Origin: Duganella flavida
GTDB lineage: Bacteria; Pseudomonadota; Gammaproteobacteria; Burkholderiales; Burkholderiaceae_D
Reading direction: 5' to 3'
Length of the DNA: 64,000 nt
NCBI RefSeq assembly: GCF_009857445.1
Contig: NZ_WWCN01000006.1
Location: forward strand, 285,397 to 349,396
Below are positions 31,224 to 38,102 of the stretch, one piece after another; within the stretch, counting starts at the first letter, position 1, and each line of letters opens with the position of its first letter. Position numbers and translations under genes: made by a program. A model generated the notes under the pieces. That model saw nothing but the letters and a program-made list of their open reading frames with translations. It was not told where the DNA came from and ran no database searches.

Positions 31224-32162
31224 ATGACCCAGACCTCTTTGATTTGCGGCTCGATCGCGATCGACACCATCCTGCAATTCCCTAACCGCTTCGACAGCAT
31301 CCTGCTGCCGGACCAGCTGCACAAGGTGAACGTGTCCTTCCTGGCGCCGACCATGCGCACCGAGTTCGGCGGCTGCGCACCGAACATCGCCTACAACCTG
31401 ATGCTGCTGGGCGGCGCACCGCGCATCGTCGGCGTGATGGGGCAGGATAACGCCGCCTACATGGCGCGCTTCCGCAAGCTGGGTCTGGCCACCGACAACA
31501 TCCTGATCAAGGAAGACGCATACAACGCCCAGTGCTTCGTCACCGCCGACCAGGATAACAACCAGATCAACGCCTTCCACCCGGGCGCCATGTCGTACGC
31601 GCACGAGAACGAAGTAGCCAAGGCTGGCGCGGCACGCATCGCCATCATCTCGCCGGACGGCCACCTGGGCATGAAGAAGCACGCCGAAGACCTGTCCAAG
31701 CTGAACATCCCGTTCATCTTCGATCCGGGCCAGCAGCTGCCGATGTTCAATGGTGAAGAGCTGATCGCCTTCATCGACAAAGCCACCTACGTCACCACCA
31801 ACGATTACGAAATCGAACTGCTGGTCGAACGTACCGGCCTGTCGCTGGAAGATATCGCCGGCCGCGTGGAAGCGCTGATCATCACGCGTGGCGAGCAGGG
31901 TTCGGAGATTTACACCAAGGGCCAGAAGATTGAGATCCCGGCCGTGAAGGTTGAAGCAGCGCTGGATCCAACCGGCTGCGGCGATGCGTATCGCGCCGGC
32001 CTGCTGTTCGGTATCACCAATAGCTGGAACTGGGAGACCACCGGCCGCCTGGCCAGCCTGCTGGGCGCCATCAAGATCGCCCACAAGGGTGCGCAGAACC
32101 ACAGCTTCACCGCCGCAGAGATCGCGGACAAGTTCGAAGCAGCCTTCGGCTACCGCTTCTAA
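31224..32162 (+). CDS. PfkB-family carbohydrate/nucleoside kinase
   Basis: 312 aa ribokinase-type sugar kinase, probably adenosine-kinase-like. Substrate-side motif FGGCAPNIAYNLMLLGG is near 49-65. The C-terminal anion hole DPTGCGDAYRAGLLFG ends with catalytic base D near residue 250. Residues KVNVSFLAPTMR match proteins annotated as adenosine kinase in this group, but the substrate is not decidable here. A bidirectional terminator follows within 10 bases. Confidence 0.9.
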   Translation: MTQTSLICGSIAIDTILQFPNRFDSILLPDQLHKVNVSFLAPTMRTEFGGCAPNIAYNLMLLGGAPRIVGVMGQDNAAYMARFRKLGLATDNILIKEDAYNAQCFVTADQDNNQINAFHPGAMSYAHENEVAKAGAARIAIISPDGHLGMKKHAEDLSKLNIPFIFDPGQQLPMFNGEELIAFIDKATYVTTNDYEIELLVERTGLSLEDIAGRVEALIITRGEQGSEIYTKGQKIEIPAVKVEAALDPTGCGDAYRAGLLFGITNSWNWETTGRLASLLGAIKIAHKGAQNHSFTAAEIADKFEAAFGYRF

Positions 32163-32167
32163 GCTAT

Positions 32168-32197
32168 AAAAAAAGCCCCGCACTGCGGGGCTTTTTA
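32168..32197. terminator. Bidirectional intrinsic terminator
   Basis: Hairpin AGCCCCGC-act-GCGGGGCT flanked by an A run and a T run, so it can stop both the plus-strand PfkB transcript and the minus-strand yggT transcript. Confidence 0.92.
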
Positions 32198-32198
32198 A

Positions 32199-32729
32199 TT
32201 ATCGGCCGCTGAAGGCCATGCCTAACAACAGCTGCGCAATCTGCAGCAGGATCAAAGCCACCAGCAGCGACAGATCCAAACTCCCCACCAGCGGCACCAC
32301 GCGACGGATCGGTCGCAGGATAGGCTCGTTCAGCGCGCGCACGAATGGCGCCAGCGGCGCATGCGGGTTCACCCAGCTGAAGATCGCCTCGACCACCAGC
32401 AAGGCCATAAAGCCGTACAAAATCCACTCCAGGAAGCGCTGGAACGCCATCAGCAGCACCATCGGCCCGGACCATCCGGCAAAGAACAGCACCGAAGTCG
32501 CCGCCAGCACGATCAGGAAGGCGCCGATCAGACTGGCCCAGTCATAACCGCCCACACCCGGCACGATGCGGCGCAACGGGCGCACCAGCCAGTCCGACAA
32601 TTGGAACGTGAACTGCGCCACCGACGACGGCGGCCGCACACGGATCACCTGCATCCAGAAACGCAACAGCAAAGCACCGCCCAACAGCGTGGCGATGGCA
32701 TCGACAATCAACTTAAGAATACTGAGCAC
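32199..32729 (-). CDS. YggT-family integral membrane protein
   Basis: 176 aa with four hydrophobic helices arranged as two YGGT repeats: residues about 10-85 (LLLRFWMQVIR, RPLRRIVPGVGGYDWASLIGAFLI) and 95-175 (ILNEPILRPIRRVVPLVGSLDLS). The start is GTG at 32729. The repeat core with R-R-[IV]-P and D-x-[S] is conserved. Members are linked with salt tolerance or membrane assembly in other bacteria; role here unknown. It ends at the shared terminator. Confidence 0.9.
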   Translation of the reverse strand: MLSILKLIVDAIATLLGGALLLRFWMQVIRVRPPSSVAQFTFQLSDWLVRPLRRIVPGVGGYDWASLIGAFLIVLAATSVLFFAGWSGPMVLLMAFQRFLEWILYGFMALLVVEAIFSWVNPHAPLAPFVRALNEPILRPIRRVVPLVGSLDLSLLVALILLQIAQLLLGMAFSGR

Positions 32730-32742
32730 GAATCCCCTCCAA

Positions 32743-32778
32743 TAAAAAAGCCGCTGTGTGATTGTCTCACACAGCGGC
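32743..32778 (-). terminator. Intrinsic terminator of the H1-like gene
   Basis: On the minus strand a 12-bp stem (GCCGCTGTGTGA paired with its complement) with a five-base loop is followed by a T run, 33 bases after the stop of the histone-like gene. Confidence 0.9.
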
Positions 32779-32811
32779 CATTGCCTCAGCAGGCTTCTAA
32801 GCGTTTAAGAC

Positions 32812-33894
32812 TTAGGAAGGGCGAGTGCTGGTTGGGAACGGCCATGCGGCGGCCGGAGCCAGTACAGTTTTCGCTGCAGGAGCGGCGACTGGAGCGGCAG
32901 GTGCGGCGGCGGCAGCTGGTGCTGCTGCTGGCTTGGCTGCTGCTACTGGCTTAGCGGCTTCCTTCTTCGGAGCGGCTGCTTTTTTAGGAGCGGCTGCTTT
33001 TTTTGCTGCTGGCTTAGCTGCTGGAGCTGGCGCTGCGGCGGCTACTGGAGCTGCTGCTGGTGCGGCGGCGACCGGAGCGGCCGCTGGCTTAGCGGCTGGC
33101 TTTGCGGCTTTTTTTACGGCTGGCTTTTTCGCTGCTGCTGGTTTAGCGGCGACAGGTTTAGCAGCTGCAGGCTTCGCAGCTGCTTTAACTGGCTTTTTTG
33201 CTGCTGGCTTAGCCGCTACCTTTGCAGCCGGTTTGGCTGCCGTTTTCGCTGCTGGTTTTTTGGCAGCTACTACTTTCTTAGCGGCTGGCTTGGCGGCGAC
33301 TTTCTTGGCAGCTGGTTTAGCGGCTGCTTTAGGAGCGGCTTTTTTCGCGGCTGGTTTAGCGGCTACTTTTTTTGCTGCTGGCTTGGCGGCTGCTTTTGGA
33401 GCGGCTTTTTTAGCGGCTGCTTTAGGAGCGGCTTTTTTGGCTGCTGGCTTGGCGGCTACTTTTTTTGCTGCTGGTTTAGCGGCTGCTTTAGGAGCGGCTT
33501 TCTTCGCTGCTGGTTTAGCGGCTACTTTTTTCGCTGCTGGCTTAGCTGCTACTTTAGCGACGACTTTTTTCGCTGCTGGTTTAGCGGCGGCTTTTTTCAC
33601 AGCTGGTTTAGCGGCTGCTTTTGGAGCGGCTTTTTTCACTGCTGGTTTAGCTACAGCTTTTTTCACTGCTGGTTTAGCGGCGGCTTTTTTCACAGCTGGT
33701 TTCGCTGCTGGTTTCGCTGCAGCTTTTTTCACTGCTGGCTTGGCGGCTGGTTTAGCAGCGGCTTTTTTCACTGCTGGTTTAGCGGCAGCTTTAGCGGCTA
33801 CTGGTTTTTTTGCTGGAGCGGCGGCTTTCGCTGCTGCTGGTTTCTTGGCTGGAGCAGCTTTCTTAGCTGCTGGTTTCTTTGCGGCGGTTGCCAT
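32812..33894 (-). CDS. Histone H1-like/AlgP-like Lys-Ala-Pro repeat protein, 360 aa
   Basis: Almost wholly low complexity: dozens of degenerate KPAAKKAA-type units, highly basic, resembling the C-terminal tail of histone H1 and AlgP of Pseudomonas. Such proteins bind DNA non-specifically and may compact it. After about residue 270 the repeats become more alanine-rich. The protein ends in an AAWPFPTSTRPS tail, which differs from the repeats and may be the only conserved non-repeat part. A ribosome site GAAGGAG lies upstream. The repeats make the opposite strand open too, which is an artefact. Repeat number likely varies among strains. Confidence 0.9.
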   Translation of the reverse strand: MATAAKKPAAKKAAPAKKPAAAKAAAPAKKPVAAKAAAKPAVKKAAAKPAAKPAVKKAAAKPAAKPAVKKAAAKPAVKKAVAKPAVKKAAPKAAAKPAVKKAAAKPAAKKVVAKVAAKPAAKKVAAKPAAKKAAPKAAAKPAAKKVAAKPAAKKAAPKAAAKKAAPKAAAKPAAKKVAAKPAAKKAAPKAAAKPAAKKVAAKPAAKKVVAAKKPAAKTAAKPAAKVAAKPAAKKPVKAAAKPAAAKPVAAKPAAAKKPAVKKAAKPAAKPAAAPVAAAPAAAPVAAAAPAPAAKPAAKKAAAPKKAAAPKKEAAKPVAAAKPAAAPAAAAAPAAPVAAPAAKTVLAPAAAWPFPTSTRPS

Positions 33895-34851
33895 GTTTAG
33901 TTCTCCTTCATCGGGGATGGGAAAAAATTCGTTTACAAGATTTAAACCCGTCCAACCCAGGTGGGCCAGGCGAATTATTCATCGGCGCAAACCGTACTCC
34001 GTTTGCGCTAATGAATTCGGCACTAGCTGAACTGCTGCATCTCCTCACAAGTGCAGCGCTTCAGCCATCGATCCACCCGCCGTCCGAGGCCGGAGCGGCG
34101 TGTGGATACTAATCTTGTCGCGACGCTTTGCGGTGGTCCGGGCGTATCCTCAGCTCCTGAAACCTGCGTCGCAGCCACGACTCGTTTTTTGTTTTCAAAC
34201 AAAAAACCGCCCAGCCTGAATTGAATCAGGCAAGGCGGTTGAACAAAAACGACGTGGTCTTGTGCATATCTGTTTGAATCAGTGTCCCGTATCGCGGTCA
34301 TCTTTGCGTGGTGCGTCTTCCATTTTTTCGCACTTTTTAAAACACGCATTTTCAAGTTCGTAAAGTACACGAAAACCTTGTCGGTGCGCAACCGGCACGA
34401 TAGAGATTCACGCGCTTTTTTTACGTTCACCGTGCGCTAACTCGCGCATGCATCCCGATTCAAACTGCCCGGCTGCTTCGCCGCGCGCACTTCACGCTCG
34501 CTCCATCGGGTTCGGAAAGTGCCGCGCGCATCGCGCCGGGAAATCACACTTCAAAGTAAGCCTTATGCTGGCTGGGTTTCTTTGACGCCGCCAAAATCGG
34601 CTGGCAAATCGCGTCACCCGCTTCCGAATCCGAGAGCGCTTGCGCGCGGTTCGCGCGTCGTCGCTGCTCGACGTTTTTAATTCGTCGCGATTATGAGACA
34701 GAGTAAGGCGAATAGCAAGCGGAATACGGCGCGAGACCGCACCGCCGCTGCGTTTTAGTAGGCGTGTTCGAACGCGATGGCGTGCGAGTGTGGAGGTGTA
34801 AATCGACGTTAAGGCAAGTGGATGCAGGCGGCGTTTGAAGTGCTGGAGGAT
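33895..34851. other. Intergenic stretch of 957 bases, no convincing gene
   Basis: Lies between the H1-like gene and marR. Near the H1-like start (33971-34020) there is an imperfect inverted repeat around GCGCAAAC/GTTTGCGC. At 34201-34240 there is a strong intrinsic terminator on the minus strand. Upstream of that terminator, the minus strand has a possible promoter (TTGCGC then TACTTT, 18-base spacer) and short reading frames, including 14 codons starting MEDAPRKDD and 13 codons MHKTTSFLF ending inside the hairpin. Codon statistics do not support a longer gene. From 34440 to 34830 I see nothing recognisable. Confidence 0.6.
34201..34240 (-). terminator. Intrinsic terminator on the minus strand
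   Basis: Composite stem: outer AACCGCC/GGCGGTT and inner GCCTGA/TCAGGC, followed on the minus strand by six T. No protein gene ends just before it, which suggests a non-coding transcript or an attenuated leader in front of the H1-like gene. Confidence 0.8.
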
Positions 34852-35322
34852 CTACTCGTCGTCTTCTAGTTTGCGGCGCGCCACCCAGTCGTTCATGCCG
34901 GCGGCCATGCGCTTGAGCAGTCGCGCGAGATCGCGGCGCTCGGCGCTGCTCCAATCGGCCATCAGCTCACCGACGATCTCTTCGCGCATGCGGTCAATGG
35001 CGTCGGCCATCTCGCGTCCCAGCTCCGTCACTTCCGCTTCGCGCACACGCTTGTCGCGGGTGCCGGCGCGGCGCACGACCAGTCCCAGTTCATCGAGACG
35101 CGCCACCTGCCGGCTGACGGTGGTGTAATCGCGCCCCACCAGATCGGCCAACTCCACCACGCCGATCGGACCGCGCCGGTCGATGCGTACCAGTAGAGGA
35201 AGCAGCGCGCGCTCGAGTGGCATGGCCATCTCGGACATCAGTTCGACGTCTGGCTCGGGGCGGCTCATGAAGCCGATGATGTCGAGCAGCGCGTCATGCA
35301 AATCGCGAATATCTTTATTCAT
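34852..35322 (-). CDS. MarR-family repressor
   Basis: 156-aa winged-helix regulator. The helix-turn-helix lies at about 50-85 (GVVELADLVGRDYTTVSRQVARLDELGLV) and the wing includes RRAGTRDKRVREAEVT. ATG at 35322 is chosen; longer readings start within the divergent gene. That ATG sits only 6 bases after a TATAAT on the minus strand and has no ribosome site, so the mRNA may be leaderless. Divergent from the monooxygenase gene, with two identical operator half-sites between them. It is likely to repress both genes and to respond to an aromatic ligand. Confidence 0.9.
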   Translation of the reverse strand: MNKDIRDLHDALLDIIGFMSRPEPDVELMSEMAMPLERALLPLLVRIDRRGPIGVVELADLVGRDYTTVSRQVARLDELGLVVRRAGTRDKRVREAEVTELGREMADAIDRMREEIVGELMADWSSAERRDLARLLKRMAAGMNDWVARRKLEDDE

Positions 35323-35340
35323 ATGTGCATTATACACATA
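35322..35340. promoter_or_regulatory. MarR operator 1
   Basis: Palindrome TATGTG-N7-CACATA, the same as operator 2. It covers the -10 and start codon of marR and lies just upstream of the -35 of the monooxygenase promoter. Confidence 0.82.
35329..35334 (-). promoter_or_regulatory. marR -10 element
   Basis: TATAAT on the minus strand, 6 bases before the marR ATG. Normal start spacing puts +1 at the A of the ATG. No good -35 was seen. Confidence 0.6.
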
Positions 35341-35344
35341 GTTA

Positions 35345-35373
35345 TTGACACGGATTTTGGACCGGAATAATAT
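35345..35373 (+). promoter_or_regulatory. Sigma-70 promoter of the monooxygenase
   Basis: TTGACA (35345-35350), 17-base spacer, TATAAT-like TAATAT (35368-35373). Operator 2 covers the -10 and +1 region, operator 1 borders the -35. Confidence 0.88.
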
Positions 35374-35389
35374 GTGCAAAATACACATA
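35371..35389. promoter_or_regulatory. MarR operator 2
   Basis: TATGTG-N7-CACATA, 49 bases from operator 1, overlapping the -10 and the expected +1 of the monooxygenase promoter. A ribosome site AGGAGAG follows at 35392. Confidence 0.82.
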
Positions 35390-35403
35390 CATAGGAGAGC
35401 AGC

Positions 35404-36882
35404 ATGCACACTGATATTCTGATCTGCGGCGCCGGCGCGGCCGGCCTGACACTGGCGATCGACCTGGCGCGCCGCAATGTGGACTTCATTTTGATCGACC
35501 AAGTGAGTGAACCGTTCGGCGGTTCACGCGGCAAAGGCATCCAGTCACGCACCCTGGAGATCTTCGAAGCGCTGGATATGGCCGACCGCATGATCGCTGC
35601 CGGCGGACGCTATCCGTCGCAGCGCCACTACGCGGCCGATGGCAGCTACCGCGATGAAGTCTCCGTCGCCGCTACCGCCGCCACGCCTTCGGAACCGTAC
35701 GGCGAGCCGCTGATGCTGCCGCAGCACCTGACCGAAGGCATCCTGCGCGAACGGCTGGCGGAGCTGGGACATACGCCGCACTACGGCCACGCGCTGCTGG
35801 GATTTGAACAGGATGGCGGCGGCGTCACCGCGCACGTGTCATCCTCCGAAGGAAAGATAGCGATCCGCGCCCGCTATCTGGTCGGCGCCGATGGTGGCCG
35901 CAGCTTCGTGCGCAAAACGCTGGGCGTGGATTTTCCCGGCGAGTCGCTGGGCGCCCGCGCGGTGGTGGCCGACCTCACGCTCAGCGGATTGACCCGCGAG
36001 GTGTGGCATCGCTGGGGTAAAGGCACTGGGCAAATTAGCTTATGCCCTTTGCAGGGGACCACGCTGTTCCAGCTGCAGATGCCGATACCGCTGGAAGGCG
36101 AGTTCGATCTGTCGGACGCCAGCATCAGCGCAGCCATCACCGACCGCACCGGGTGCGATGGCATCGAAGTCCACGCTGTACATTGGCGCTCCGACTACGC
36201 GATGAGCGCACGGCTAGCAACGCGCTACCGAGTAGGCCGCGCCTTCCTCGCTGGCGATGCAGCGCACGTGCATCCGCCAACGGGTGGGCAAGGTCTGAAC
36301 ACCAGCGTGCAGGATGCATGGAACCTGGGTTGGAAACTGGCGGCCGTCCTGCGCGGCGCCGATGACGCGCTGCTCGACACCTATGAAGAAGAGCGCCGTG
36401 AAGTAGCCGCCGAGATGCTGGGCATGTCCACCCGCCTGCTCGACGCCGCCCGCGAACGCGGCGACCTGCGGCGCGGGCGCGAACAGCAGCAGCTGGACCT
36501 CGGCTATCCGGCGTCCTCGCTGTCACTCGACGAGCGCGGCGACGATGCGCTGCTACGCGCCGGCTACCGCGCACCGGACGCTCCTATGCGCGGCGCTGGC
36601 GGACAGCCATGCCGTTTGTTTTCGCTATTGAAATCGGGAGATTGGATTATGCTGCGCTATGAAGCGAGCGGCTCGCCAGCGTTCACGCCGCGCCGAGGAC
36701 TCCGCATCATCACCATCGGCGAGCATGCCGCCTTACGCGACCATCAAGGCCATCTACGCACCGCCTACGGCTTGACACCAGGCGACATCGCCCTGCTCCG
36801 CCCCGACGGCTACCTCGCCGCCCTCACTCACGACGAGCACAGTCCGGCACTGGCTGCATATATAGAGCAGTCGGTCCGCTAA
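35404..36882 (+). CDS. FAD-dependent aromatic monooxygenase (PheA/TfdB type)
   Basis: Single-component flavin hydroxylase, 492 aa. The FAD Rossmann motif CGAGAAG is at 8-14. The second FAD motif GDAAHVHPPTGGQG (about 283-296) includes the DG-like region of group A hydroxylases. The segment GADGGR is near 162. The C-terminal thioredoxin-like domain is smaller and divergent. Likely substrate: a phenol or similar aromatic, by homology only. Controlled by the divergent MarR gene. Codon use matches its neighbours. Confidence 0.88.
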   Translation: MHTDILICGAGAAGLTLAIDLARRNVDFILIDQVSEPFGGSRGKGIQSRTLEIFEALDMADRMIAAGGRYPSQRHYAADGSYRDEVSVAATAATPSEPYGEPLMLPQHLTEGILRERLAELGHTPHYGHALLGFEQDGGGVTAHVSSSEGKIAIRARYLVGADGGRSFVRKTLGVDFPGESLGARAVVADLTLSGLTREVWHRWGKGTGQISLCPLQGTTLFQLQMPIPLEGEFDLSDASISAAITDRTGCDGIEVHAVHWRSDYAMSARLATRYRVGRAFLAGDAAHVHPPTGGQGLNTSVQDAWNLGWKLAAVLRGADDALLDTYEEERREVAAEMLGMSTRLLDAARERGDLRRGREQQQLDLGYPASSLSLDERGDDALLRAGYRAPDAPMRGAGGQPCRLFSLLKSGDWIMLRYEASGSPAFTPRRGLRIITIGEHAALRDHQGHLRTAYGLTPGDIALLRPDGYLAALTHDEHSPALAAYIEQSVR

Positions 36883-36885
36883 AAA

Positions 36886-36910
36886 GAAAAAGCCCCGCGA
36901 TGCGGGGCTT
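36886..36910 (-). terminator. Intrinsic terminator of nrdAB
   Basis: Stem AGCCCCGC-gat-GCGGGGCT with a T-rich tail on the minus strand, 22 bases after the nrdB stop. In the plus direction the T run is missing, so it is a weaker stop for the monooxygenase. Confidence 0.85.
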
Positions 36911-36931
36911 GGTACTCGGGGCTGACGGGGA

Positions 36932-38044
36932 TTAATCCCAGTTCAACGCGCCGCCGGTCTGGTACTCGATGACGCGGGTTTCGAAGAAGTTACGTTCCTT
37001 CTTCAAGTCGATCATCTCGCTCATCCATGGGAATGGATTCTCTTCCTGGTCAAACATCGCTTCCAGGCCGATCTGGGTGGCACGGCGGTTGGCGATGAAG
37101 CGCAGGTAGCCTTTGAACATGGCAGCATTCAGACCCAGCACGCCGCGTGGCATGGTGTCTTCAGCGTAGGCGTACTCCAGTTCCACCGCTTTCTGGAACA
37201 GCTGCTTGATCTCTTCCTTGAAGGCCGGAGTCCACAGCAGCGGGTTTTCCATCTTGATGGTGTTGATCAGATCGATGCCGAAGTTGCAATGCATCGATTC
37301 GTCGCGCAGGATGTATTGGTACTGCTCGGCAGCGCCCATCATCTTGTTCTGGCGGCCCAGCGCCAGGATCTGGGTGAAACCGACGTAGAAGAACAGGCCT
37401 TCCATCAGGCAGGCGAACACGATCAGCGATTTCAGCAGCTTCTGGTCGTTTTCCACGGTGCCGGTGGTGAAGGCCGGGTCGGTCAGGGTGTCGATGAACG
37501 GGATCAGGAACTCGTCCTTGTCGCGAATCGATTTGACTTCGTTGTAGGCGTTGAAGATCTCTTGCTCGTCCAGGCCCAGCGATTCAACGATGTACTGGTA
37601 GGCGTGGGTGTGGATCGCCTCTTCAAACGCCTGGCGCAGCAGGTACTGGCGGCACTCAGGAGCGGTGATGTGGCGGTAGGTGCCCAGCACGATGTTGTTG
37701 GCGGCCAGCGAGTCGGCGGTCACGAAGAAGCCCAGGTTGCGCTTCACCAGGCGACGCTCGTCGTCGGTCAGGCCGTTCGGGTTCTTCCACAGCTCGATGT
37801 CGCGCTGCATATTCACTTCCTGCGGCATCCAGTGGTTGGCGCAGCCGGCCAGGTATTTGTCCCAGGCCCATTTGTATTTGAACGGCACCAGCTGATTCAC
37901 GTCGGTTTTGCCGTTGATGATGCGCTTGTCATCGGCATTGACGCGCAACGCGACTTGTTCAGCGCTGCCCTCGGAGGTGGCCAGCGTGGCTTGGTTAACT
38001 GCTTGTTTGGCCGGTGCGGCCTCTTCGTCCCAGGACAGCGACAT
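36932..38044 (-). CDS. nrdB: Ribonucleoside-diphosphate reductase beta subunit, class Ia
   Basis: Carries the diiron centre and tyrosyl radical needed by NrdA. 370 aa, cytosolic. Iron-ligand helices are recognisable: [32 protein letters not shown] (E and H ligands), and the C-terminal [13 protein letters not shown]. The C-terminus ([17 protein letters not shown]) matches the part that docks on the alpha subunit. Downstream of nrdA by 58 bases with an intercistronic hairpin. Confidence 0.97.
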   Translation of the reverse strand: MSLSWDEEAAPAKQAVNQATLATSEGSAEQVALRVNADDKRIINGKTDVNQLVPFKYKWAWDKYLAGCANHWMPQEVNMQRDIELWKNPNGLTDDERRLVKRNLGFFVTADSLAANNIVLGTYRHITAPECRQYLLRQAFEEAIHTHAYQYIVESLGLDEQEIFNAYNEVKSIRDKDEFLIPFIDTLTDPAFTTGTVENDQKLLKSLIVFACLMEGLFFYVGFTQILALGRQNKMMGAAEQYQYILRDESMHCNFGIDLINTIKMENPLLWTPAFKEEIKQLFQKAVELEYAYAEDTMPRGVLGLNAAMFKGYLRFIANRRATQIGLEAMFDQEENPFPWMSEMIDLKKERNFFETRVIEYQTGGALNWD

Positions 38045-38071
38045 AGTGAGTTCCTTCTATATATATGTAAT

Positions 38072-38094
38072 GTGCGCCGTCCAAGACGGCGCAC
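38072..38094. repeat. Perfect 9-bp hairpin between nrdA and nrdB
   Basis: GTGCGCCGT-ccaag-ACGGCGCAC. On the minus strand no T run follows, so it is more likely an mRNA stability or processing element than a terminator. Confidence 0.7.
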
Positions 38095-38102
38095 GCTTTA
38101 TT

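Noticed and set aside
32825..34030. 401-codon frame opposite the H1-like gene
   Set aside because: It arises from the antisense of GC-rich Lys/Ala repeats (Ala/Gly/Phe-rich translation) and has no ribosome site or protein-like composition.
34023..34430. 135-codon minus-strand frame in the long intergenic stretch
   Set aside because: It needs a GTG start, reads through a strong terminator and its translation looks unlike a protein; better explained as a non-coding region.
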